Part shown: in pieces, positions 38,956 to 48,440 of the stretch | Numbering within the stretch: the stretch's first letter is position 1 | Layout: each line of letters opens with the position of its first letter | Origin: Clitoria ternatea | Taxonomy: Eukaryota > Streptophyta > Magnoliopsida > Fabales > Fabaceae | Direction of reading: 5' to 3' | Assembly: GCA_037962975.1 (NCBI GenBank) | Contig: CM075669.1 | Span: 88,704,001 to 88,768,000, forward strand | DNA: 64,000 nt | Program-made: the position numbers and the translations under genes | Notes under the pieces: model-generated | Database searches by the model: none | What the model saw: the letters and a program-made list of their open reading frames with translations, nothing else | Told to the model about the DNA's origin: nothing

Positions 38956-40053
38956 TTGTTATTTGTTTTTTTTAAACTTCTAAAAAAAAAATTTCTTTTA
39001 ATAAATCAAATTTTTGTTAGTAAGTTAATTTATACACTTAGAGTTTTTACACAATAAAACTTAAATTTGTAAAATCAATTATCGATTTTTTTTATATAAC
39101 TTAGGAATTTTGATAAATTTAATTACAATAAGTTTATTAACCATCAAGCAAATTTCAATAACCCGGTGAGCAGAGAGATATTTTTTTAAACGCTTGAGGG
39201 TTTAATCGACATATTTTCAATTCGAATTGATTTTGCTTTAATCTCTGATTTGTGTTGTTGTACAGAGAATTTGGGAAAATGATCAAGGCACATTTATTGG
39301 TGAAACGAAACCTTGGGCCAAACAGCTTACCTTGGTAAAAAGTCTTTTATCCTTTGCAAAGCCAATTTGAGCCTAAAATAAAATTCTTTGGTACCCTTAA
39401 AACCTAAATTTGTTTTAACCATTCCCTATACTTGATTGATTAAAAGAGCAGTTGAAATAAATGAAAAATATTTTGAGTGTTCTCACAAAAATGGGGAGTG
39501 AAAATAAGCAACTTGATTCTTTTCAAAAGGAAAGTATGAAAAAGAAAAAAATCAAAAATAGTGAAAAGAATCAAGTTGGGGGTATTTATTTTTCATCAAT
39601 AAAAGAAAATGAGAAGTTTGGGTCAAGAAAAAGCCTAAGAATTATAAAATGCTCTTTTATGATTTTAGGTTTTTGAATTCCAAGAAAAACCATTACTTCT
39701 TGAAAACCAAGCCTCATTACAACCCGTGAAAAGACCTTGTGATTTTTGAATTAACTCGGTATAAATAACCATTGATTAGATGACAAACAAAGTTAAATTC
39801 GTTTGATTTTATGATTGATTGAGTGAAATAGGTTACCAATTGCATAGAGATAAACACTTGTGAGGTAAGCCTGAAATTCTGCTTGATTGTTAATAGAATA
39901 TTGTAAATAATTTTATCATTAGACCTTTGTTATATTTGATATCAATTTTTGACTATTACAAATTAGTTAAATTGTGTAATTATTTTTTGTGGTAAATTTT
40001 CGGACTAACTTAAAAATTTGATTCCAAATTTTTATTTTTTTCTAATTTTTCTC

Positions 40054-40091
40054 TTGCTCGAGGACGAGCAATGTCTCCAGTTGGGGGTATT
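40054..40091 (+). other. AGGA-loop hairpin plus polypurine tract of the Athila-like element
   Basis: TTGCTCG-AGGA-CGAGCAA (40054-40071), a perfect 7-bp stem, lies 20 nt before the 3' LTR. The interval contains the tract TTGGGGGTATT next to the LTR. Confidence 0.8.
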
Positions 40092-41658
40092 TGTTAGTCC
40101 TCAAATTTTCAATAAAAGCTTGAATAAAAATTTCATAAAAATTATAAAAATTAGTTTAATTTGTTAGAAAATTAGGATTTAAATTCAATAAATGAATGTT
40201 GTTGGAAATAATCTGCCCTTGATCAATTTTCTCTAGTTTTGCAGTGAAAAAGTTAAGAAATCAAGAGAAAATTACACTGGAGGAGCTGACGCGTAGCCTC
40301 ACCCCACGCGTAGCATCAACAACTATTTTTGATGCTGACGCTACGCATCACAGCCACGCGTAGCGTCAGTGCTGCGTGGTCTCCACCTCCACTTTGACCA
40401 ACCACTCCACTTGGACCCAATAATGGGCACTCCACTCAGCCACAAGGGCCATCCCACTCACCATGAAAGGCCAAAAATCGGTGGAGACATGTCCATATGG
40501 CCAAGCATGATCAAATTTAATAATTTGAAGTGGCCATTATCAAGTGTTTAATGGAGGCTGAGTCAGGGGTGTGACGCGTAGCGTCACAGGGACGCATAGC
40601 GTCAGCACCCTTGCTCAGCCCTATAAATAGGGCCATCCAACACCATTCAAATCATCCCATCCCATTCCATAGCATTTCTTTTCTCTCTTGTGCTCGACTT
40701 TGAGTACTTCTTTTGTGAGTTGTAGTTCTAGAATAGTTTTCTAGATACTTGAGTGTGTTTTGGTGTATTGTGATCATTGTATCATGAAGTTCCCATCGTC
40801 TTCGTAATGTCAAAATCTGTAAGTGTTGTTTCTACTTTCACCATGTGTAACTAATTTGTTTATGTTGGAATTGGTGAACTAATCTATTGAGTATAATGTT
40901 GTGAATTCGACCTCTGCATGTTTATGATTCAAGTCCATGTTAGTATTTTAACCTTTTATTAATATGAACATCAAACGGGAGAATGATTTTCATGTGTATT
41001 GAAACTTGTTTTATTAGTATGAATGTCAAACGGGAGAATGATTGTTCATGCCGTATTGAAACTTGTTTTGACGAAAGTAAAATGTTGGAATACCCTTGGT
41101 ATCTCAATTCTATAGGGGTTGTTAACCATTGTTGCCATAAGCCCAGGTCTTAATGCAAGTTTTTACTGAGAAAGCTCACGAGGGATCGGACTTTACGGTG
41201 AATTCTTAGAATTTATATCACGAGGGATCGGTTATAATGATTTTAAGCTGCAATGACATGAAACTTGATGATTAAATATGCATGTCTTGAGTTCCTCATT
41301 GTTATTCTAGATTAGGGATCCAATTTCTAACATAATTTGTTTATCTGTGTTTATCTCAAGTATCTTACCTATTCTAGATTGCAACTCGTTTTTTTAGATA
41401 GATTTTATTTTCTTTTATCTTATGAACCACTCAATCATGCTATCCTGTGAATATTGTATAAATTGTATATAAATTATTCTTTTGTTTATAACTTCCTTCC
41501 CATTTACCATAGTAAATAGAAAATTACTGTTATTATTGGACTTTCAATCCCAGTGGAACGATATCTAAATTTTGAAAACTACAAACGATTGGTGCGCTTG
41601 CCAATTAACAAACCCGGTGGTGGAAAAGAACTGTTGAGATGCTATCGCCGGGTTAACA
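40092..41658 (+). repeat. 3' LTR of the Athila-like element
   Basis: 1,567 bp, same length as the 5' LTR and collinear with it. TATA box at 40622. One of the ACGCGTAGCGTCA sites has changed to ACGCATAGCGTCA. Confidence 0.95.
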
Positions 41659-42254
41659 AAGGTAAATAGTGGTAGAGGAAGTGCCTTGGCCGGCATCATT
41701 TATGGATTCTTGTATAATGAATAGGTTGTTTATGATGATATGGATGATTATAATGAGTTTGGATATGAATAGGATAATCCTTCGGATTTGATGATTTGAT
41801 GTATATTAAAAAGATTGAAATTGAGTGATGTTCATTGATGATTGAGATAATCGGGAGAAGACTCCCGAATGTATATGTATTTATATATATAATTATACCT
41901 TAGGCATTGCATGCTTATGTAATTATGTAAAATGATGATGGTTGTCTATTAGGCTTATGATATGCCACTGCATGCTTGCCTAGCCTTTTCTCATATCTTC
42001 ATATATGGGACTAGGCGTGTGCCCGATATACATATTCTTCCGCTGTATACTCTATTATTTTGTATACCTTTATGGGTGAACTAGTTATAGATCCAGGTTT
42101 AATTAATTAAAATTGTACGCTTCGGTTTTCTGTGATTCGGGTTTTGGTGTGACGCTGAACTTAGTTTGGAACGCGAAAAAAAAAATTTACTCGCATTTTC
42201 ATTAAATATGACGATCACATTGGGATTCGAGTACAGAAAACCAGGGGTGTTACA
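41659..42254 (+). repeat. LARD LTR copy 4, 3' part
   Basis: Begins with the duplicated AAGGT and continues collinear with 16556-17149, ending TGTTACA at 42254. This is the right end of the LARD array. It has CTTCCGCTGTATAC, as in LTR copy 1. Confidence 0.9.
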
Positions 42255-44606
42255 ATTGTCACAAAACTTCATGGGCCACATATTTTCCCCATTCTAGAAC
42301 TGTTGGCGTCGTCCGTTCGCCAAAATTCCAACGTATGCGCAAGTTATGTGTGAAATGCAATTTAAACCAAATAGGTGTAAAACCCTTGCACCAAACACCC
42401 TAAATGGGTTCCAAATGGCCTAAGGCCAATACACACAACTTCCAAATATCCTAAGGAAACTATTGATGCATTTCAGGGGTCCCAAAACCCGCCGAATTTC
42501 TAATTCACCTATCGAGTTCCTTAAATCCCATAGTTACTTACTATATGCACAACCTTTAAATCAATCAAATCATCAATCCATACATCCATCTACCATTCCA
42601 CACATCACACACACAATATTCATGCACATCATAGTTCCTGTCCATATCATTCATCATTCACACATCATTGGCTCCGTGCCATAATTCATCATTACACCAT
42701 ATTAATTTAACCCTTCTACACGCATAATAAAATCAACTCATCACGCATAACTAGCAATCTATTACTCCACCACACATGGTTTACTATTTACTACACATAC
42801 ACCTATACATTACATTCATTCATTCATTCATTCCCATTCCTTGGCATCAAACTTCTTCTTGGCGCACCTCCGCGGCATTAGCATCCTCCCTGTCACTGAT
42901 CACTAAAATGAAACAACAGCAAGGGTGAGTGTTTGGAATATCATAATTAATATAGAATGAAATATTAAACTTATTAATACCTACAGCTCATATTACATAA
43001 ATTCTTAAGCTTTCTGCATTCATGCATATACATACACATACATATACATATTCATATGTATAAATCTCCTCTTACAATTTTCACACTAACACAAGCCATA
43101 CACCTTGATTCCCAATTTACTTAATACCACAGAATTCACATAATCAACATAATAATTCATACATCAAATACATATATCACACGATGTATTCATCCAAGTC
43201 ATGCATGCATCAATCCACATCACAATCTCAACTTATAATTCATTCTAGTTATACATCAAGGATCAATTTCACATAATCCACAACCGACTCGCATGCATCT
43301 GAATCTTGGTATCCGGATACTCTAAGGATCGGCCTTCAGCTGGGAGTCTGACTTGACATCCCATGAACCCGACTTAGTTCACCGAGCCTGACTTGGCTCT
43401 CCACCTCAACCACTGGGTCCGACTTGACCACTGGGTAGCTCAACTGGGCACAAAGACCACGAGAGCCAGAAAACGAGGGGTATACATACCGTTGGCCATC
43501 CCATACCACATAATCACCTATTATATCAACAACAAACAACATATGCAACTACCAGAACTGGCATGTGCTCACAATACAGGGTGACCGACTTGTCAAGCCC
43601 ACCAAACATCATCACATGTATACATTAATTCGCCAATAATCCATAACCCCACAGTCTTGGTTATACTCAAATATGCATATACATCTCAAGATGGAAATAT
43701 CACATGCGTATATAAATATTACTTTCATTATTCAAATCATTATTCACATTGATTAAAGTAGTTATTCAATTTCCTAATTAACTCAATCAAGATAATTCTT
43801 TATCAAACAATAATATAATCACACTCAACATACTTATAAAATTATATTAATTATATTTAACCACTCTATACCATCCCCAATATTTTCTAAATAATTGCTA
43901 AGCCTCCCGAAGCAATCATATTATCAAATCCTAATTAATTATGACCTGAACACCCCCTTACCTCGATTCCAAGCTTCCACAATCTGCTCGAGGTGTCGGT
44001 TGCATCCTCTGGTCACTTGATTCACTGCTCCACTTTCAAATATGACACCCGCTTCGCCGTTCGTTAGACCAACGCTTATTCCGGCACCTACAGTTACCGA
44101 AACACCAAACTAATTAGTATACACCCTTCCTCACACTTCCAAACTCACCATTTAAGCTTCCCAATTCCATAAAACACAAAATCAAGGTCCCATCTACCCC
44201 ATGCAAATTTGGATCCAAGAGAGGGAAGGGAAGAAACTAGAGATTAAAGGTCCCAATGGCCTTACCTTGCCTCCTAATGCCCAAAGATGCAAGGAATTGA
44301 ATCTCCCCACAAGACCCAAGCAGAATCACCTCAGAGGAGAAGAAAATGGAGGAGAAAGAGTTCTGCTCGAACTGTTTTGCATGCGTTGTTTAAAACTGAG
44401 TCACGACGCTGACGCTACGCATCAGCTCATTAATTCCTACCTGACACTACGCGTCCCATCCACGCTACACATCAGGGTCCTGATGCCATTTTCCTTAAAA
44501 TTTGATTTTCCACTTAATTTCTCATATATTATTATAATTTTAACCCAATTATAATTTTATTTATTTTCTATTTATTTTCTAATATTAAAACATTAAGGAT
44601 GTTACA
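42255..44606 (-). repeat. LTR sequence of a chromodomain Ty3/gypsy element (- strand)
   Basis: On the - strand the LTR starts TGTAACATCC at 44606, right after the purine tract. Its other end is not certain. It may be TGTGACA at 42257, next to the LARD array, or the LARD array may have been inserted into this LTR with the remainder left of the window. The stretch holds three TGACRCTACGCATCA-like sites (44410-44474), a donor-like GTAAG (44265-44261), a CATT microsatellite (42807-42832) and repeated CCGACTTG-type words (43336-43600). No gene is seen in its 2.35 kb. Confidence 0.7.
42807..42832. repeat. CATT microsatellite
   Basis: Five to six consecutive CATT units. Confidence 0.7.
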
Positions 44607-44643
44607 TTCACTCCCCCTAAAAAGAGATTTCATCCTCGAAATC
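44607..44643 (-). other. polypurine tract and AGGA-loop hairpin of the chromovirus
   Basis: Read on the - strand: GATTTCG-AGGA-TGAAATC (44643-44626), a 6-bp stem plus a G-U closing pair. It is followed by 19 nt with the tract TTTTTAGGGGGAGTGAA, then the LTR. Confidence 0.75.
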
Positions 44644-44651
44644 AATGTACC

Positions 44652-45647
44652 TTATTGGAAAAGATCTGGATACAACCGCCTCATATCAAATTCCAACTCC
44701 CAAGTATAAGTTACTCCATTCAAGTTCTGCCATTTCATTTTTACCAAAGTGACTTCCTTGTTCCTCAATTATTTGGTCTGATATCCTTCAATACAAATAA
44801 GCGTTACCTCCATAGTCAAGTTTTCTTTCAGCTCAATGGAATCCTCAAGCACAATTATTGAATCACAAGAAATATATGCCCTCAATTGAGAAACATGAAA
44901 CACATTATGAATGTTGGTCAACGATTGGGGAAGATCCAATCGGTAAGCGACATCACCAATCCTTTCCAAAATCTGGTATGGCCCAATGTATCTTGGATTA
45001 AGCTTATGACTCTTCAGTATCCGACCTACACCTTTGGTAGGTGAAACCCTCAGAAATACCCAATCTCCCACCTGAAACTCAAGTGGCCTATAACGATTGT
45101 CATAGAAACTCTTCTGACGGTCTTGACCAATCTTCATCTTCTTACAAATTAATGCTACCTGATCATTCATTTCCTGGATTAATTCGGATCCTAAATGAAC
45201 CGCATCACCATTTTCATTCTAACATAAAGGTGTACAACACCGCTTACCATACAAAGCTTCATAAGGAGCCATCCCAACGCTGCTATGATAGCTATTGTTA
45301 TATGTAAATTCTACCAATGGTAGATACATCTCCCATGAGCCATCTTGCTCTAGTACATAAGCTCTGAGCATGTCTTCCAAGGTATGTATAGTCCACTCGG
45401 ACTGGCCATCAGTCTGAGGATGATAAGCTAAACTCAACCTTAATTCAGTACCTAACTCCTGCTGTAGACTTCCCCACAATTTAGAAGTGAATCGGGGATC
45501 ACGGTCCAAAATAATACTCGAAGGCACACTATGCAATCTTGCAATTTTAGTTATATACAATCTAGCCAACCGGTCCAATACCCATTCCATGTTCATAGCC
45601 AAGTGAGCACTCTTGGTCAACCTATCCACAATTACCCAGATTGCATT
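44652..45647 (-). pseudogene. pol: chromovirus pol, integrase core to chromodomain (interrupted by CACTA)
   Basis: On the - strand this encodes the integrase from the NAIWVIVDRLTKSAHL motif, through the second catalytic Asp (LDRDPRFTS) and the HPQTDGQSE glutamate, to the GPYQILERIGDVAYRL and FHVSQLRAYI motifs. After these comes a chromodomain-like end containing KWQNLNGVTYTWE. The frame is single, with stops at 45219-45221 and at about 44769-44771; it ends at 44652. The upstream part of the gene lies at 63904-64000, beyond the CACTA element. Chromodomain, tract and LTR type place it in the Tekay/Del branch of chromoviruses (inferred). Confidence 0.9.
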
Positions 45648-45660
45648 CACTACTAAAAAA
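45648..45660 (+). repeat. left terminal inverted repeat of CACTA
   Basis: CACTACTAAAAAA; the partner is at 63888-63900. Confidence 0.9.
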
Positions 45661-45663
45661 AAG

Positions 45664-46280
45664 CTGTTAGCGACGGAAAAAAATGGTCGCTATGTTATGA
45701 TATCACCGTCGCTACGTATGTTAGCGACAGTGTTTAAGATGGAAACAATACCGTCACTAAAGCATTCGTCACAGATAGAATAGCGACAAGGAAAGACTCT
45801 GTCGCTAAGTTTTCGACCACGTACTGTCTCGCTAAAATGGTCCCTGCCTTGGTAACGTTCACCGTCGCTAATGGTAACCATACAGCGACCACATGGCGCC
45901 GTCGCTACGTGTAAACATACAGTGACAACGAATTGCCGTTGCTATATGTTAGTCAACAACGACTAGTTAACACCGTCGCTACGTGTAAACAGACAGCGAC
46001 CACGTAGCGTCGTCGCTATTTGTTAGTCTACAGCGACCACGTATCGTCGTCGCTATATGTTAGTCTACAGCGACCACGTATCACCGTCGCTATATGTTAG
46101 TCTACATCGACCATGTATCATCGTCGCTATGTGTAAACAGACAGCGACCACGTATCGCCGTTGCTATATGTTAGTCTACAGCGACCACCTCACGCCGTCG
46201 CTACGTATGAACAGACAGCGACCTCCCGTTTACCGTCGCTACAGTAAGGAATACAGTGACCATATATACGCCATCGCTAA
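45664..46280. repeat. left subterminal repeats (TAGCGACGG family)
   Basis: More than twenty copies, in both orientations, of GCGAC(C/G) words such as CCGTCGCTA, TAGCGACGG and CAGCGACCAC, spaced about 20-35 bp. In En/Spm elements such repeats bind the TNPA protein; that role is inferred here. The ORF through 46057-46299 is repeat read-through. Confidence 0.88.
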
Positions 46281-46621
46281 TGATATTTTTTATTTTTAAT
46301 AGTTTTTTAATTTAATTTTAAACTAGATATTTTAAATAGTATTTTCTATTCGCTAAATGCTTGCTTTTTAAACTAAAAACTTTGATAATTAAATTTTGAA
46401 TATTTTTTATTTTAATATTAAATTGTAATTAAAAACACAATAATGGATTAAGTTTAATTATCAAATAAATTGAATTATTAATGATAATCACAATAAGGCG
46501 TTTTTCTTAGGATTTAATTACAAATATGTAATATTGACATAATAAAATAATAAATAAAGAATGACATAAAATGATTACTGAATGGATATAATGTAAAAAC
46601 TATAAATCAAATATACAATGT

Positions 46622-48440
46622 CTATACATAATAAAAAAGTATATAAAAGTAATCAGGGTGGTGGGGGATCCTATGGTGGTGGTGCCGCCTGGGAAGTGGG
46701 GAAGGTAGCCTCGCCATCAACTGCATCAGTAGCTTCTGCTGCTGAGCAAGTTGTCGACGAGTCTCGGCGTGCTGCTCATCGACCCGTTGTCGATCCGCCT
46801 TGGCCTGCTGTCGGTCCGCCTCGGCCCGCTCCTCTAAAAGCATCCCCTGACGTCGCTCCTCCTGTAGCTCGTTGTTCAGGTTTTCAATTACCTGAACAAC
46901 TTCAGTTGGATGACCAGACAAAGAGGAAGAGGAAGAGGTCTTCCCCTTTTTCGCTAACTGCGTGCCGACACCACCCAAACCAAAGATCCCCCTTTCTTAT
47001 TCACGCCGCCAACAGCCTCCATATAGATGGCGTTGTCATCGGAACAAGACAAGGTGGGAAGAACCTCCCCCTCAGGAGTCGAAGCCACCAAGTCCGCCTC
47101 CTTCTCAACCCTCCTGGCCTGATACGCCTCCTATAAATTCAAAAACAATGATAGGATTAGTAAACTGATTTATAAATTATAAGCATGTAAGTTAAAAGTA
47201 AATACCGCTAAAGCTGTAGTCTTCTGGTTTACCCATACACCGGCTTTGTTCTTCTTGGTCATTTGTATGACCTCAAACAAAGAAGGCTCTCAGTGCTCTC
47301 TCAGCTCCTATAGTGGACAACAAGCACTGAAGTTAATATTCCTAAACATGTTAGACTAATCATAATAAAAATGTTTAACATAAATAGACTTACAAATCGT
47401 TTTTTGTGCTCGAGGGTTGAAATGCTACCCCCAGTGTAAACTGATGCTACAACATCGGCGGCTCTGTTTGACTTGTTCCAAGCACTCGCTTGCTAGAACA
47501 AGACACCACCCCACTTTTGGACCATCCTGTCCCAATGGTCCTCGGGGATCAAAGGAGGACGCTCGCCCTTGTCCCTCACCTTCCAAAGGGTACTCTTGAT
47601 GATTTTGTAGGTCTTTGTGGCAAAGACCTTCCTAATCTCATCAATCATACCCTCTGCCCACTGATAATCACACTGTAAAATGAAATTAGAATTCAAAATT
47701 AATAAAAGGTCTATTTTACAAATCAATTCACAACAAATTCATGTGGTAACTTACCGAGAAAGTGTCAAACCACCTATATTGGACAACCTTCCCAGCATCT
47801 GTCCAAGATATGTATGGACCATCCCACTGGGCCTTCAAAACCTTAGTAATCGCTTTGGTAGTGCGACTACTATCAACAAAGTTGTAATCACAACAATTAT
47901 AAGAGAATATAACAACATACAACCTAGGGAGACTCCCAAAATTTCGACAGAGTCTCCCCTGTAAATGTAACATTTCAAAATTTGAATAGTTACCCTATTA
48001 CAAACAGAAGAGTTCCCAGTATAATTCAATCTGTACAAGTACTAATTAAACTAATATACAATAGACCAACAAAGTGTTTCCACTAAAGTAGTAAATAAAC
48101 TACAACACAAATAGCATAAAAGTATGTGAGTTTTATAACATAAAAGTATGTGAGTTTTAATGACTTACTCGTCTCTGGCCGGCACTGGTACCAGCATGGG
48201 TAGAGGGCATGCGGGAGGTGGGGTGGCCTATAGATCAGGGTCCTCCAAACCACCTACTCCAGGAGTCTGCTCCGGGGTGGTCTGTTGTAGCTGCTCTGGA
48301 GTGGTCTGCTGTCATGGTAATGGAGTGGTGTGTTGTGGTGGTAATGGAGTGGTTCCCTGCTCTGGGGTGGGAGTCCCCAGACGGGATGCCGGGGTCCTGG
48401 ACCCACCACCCCTACTGAAGGGTAGTCGATGTCCCGTCAT
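46622..48440 (-). pseudogene. TNPA-like (Transposase_24/Ptta family) gene, multi-exon, broken
   Basis: Starts ATG at 48440-48438. Exon 1 (48440-48169) encodes a Pro/Gln/Thr-rich N-terminus with TTPEQ-type repeats and contains two in-frame stops; it ends at a consensus donor GTAAGT. Later exons lie around 47870-47755 (motif KVLKAQWDGPYISWTDAG), 47675-47395 (CDYQWAEGMIDEIRKVF), 47330-47205 (SLFEVIQMTKKNKAGVWVNQ) and 47130-46622 (a Glu/Gln/Arg-rich coiled coil ending after MQLMARLPSP). A frameshift sits in the G run near 46990. The family regulates transposition by binding subterminal repeats. Exon edges other than the first donor are approximate. Confidence 0.75.
47926..48030. repeat. 105-bp direct repeat inside CACTA, copy A
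   Basis: About 80% identical by eye to 57323-57427; both contain CAGAGTCTCCCCTGTAAA. Copy A lies in the region of TNPA-like intron 1. Confidence 0.75.

Larger units (their letters stand above)
38897..40091 (+). other. 3' non-coding region of the Athila-like element
   Basis: About 1.2 kb, AT-rich, with no env-like ORF. It begins with a small hairpin (38938-38955) just after the pol stop and ends with a second hairpin and the purine tract before the LTR. The 71-codon ORF at 39461 has no recognisable feature. Confidence 0.75.
31920..41658 (+). mobile_element. complete Athila-like Ty3/gypsy retrotransposon
   Basis: 9,739 bp with two 1,567-bp LTRs (TGTTAGTCC...GGTTAACA). It is flanked by the 5-bp duplication AAGGT (31915-31919 and 41659-41663), and the LARD LTR is continuous on both sides. 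A tRNA-Asp-type PBS, gag, protease, RT, RNase H, integrase, a 1.2-kb non-coding 3' region and a PPT follow in order. No env-like ORF and no chromodomain are seen. The gag style and PBS fit the Athila/Tat group; Athila is my best call. Comparing the two LTRs by eye gives roughly 25-30 differences (about 1.7%), which points to a recent insertion. The coding part has four in-frame stops and two frameshifts. Confidence 0.93.
8371..42254 (+). mobile_element. tandem array of a LARD-like non-coding LTR retrotransposon (7.68-kb period)
   Basis: Four LTRs alternate with three interiors, each LTR shared by neighbouring units. LTRs begin TGTAACATCC and end GGTGTTACA, giving the 7-bp terminal inverted repeat TGTAACA/TGTTACA. 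Each interior starts, 4 bp after an LTR, with a PBS of TGGTATCAGAGC (initiator Met tRNA) and ends with a purine-rich tract. The interiors are 2,662 bp and show no gag or pol motif on either strand, so the element fits a large retrotransposon derivative needing proteins in trans. Units are nearly identical to each other, so the array formed recently, probably by unequal recombination between LTRs. The first LTR is cut by the copia element and the last is split by the Athila-like element at 31920-41658. Confidence 0.88.

Noticed and set aside
46057..46299. 80-codon ORF near the CACTA left end
   Set aside because: Read-through of the TAGCGACGG subterminal repeats.
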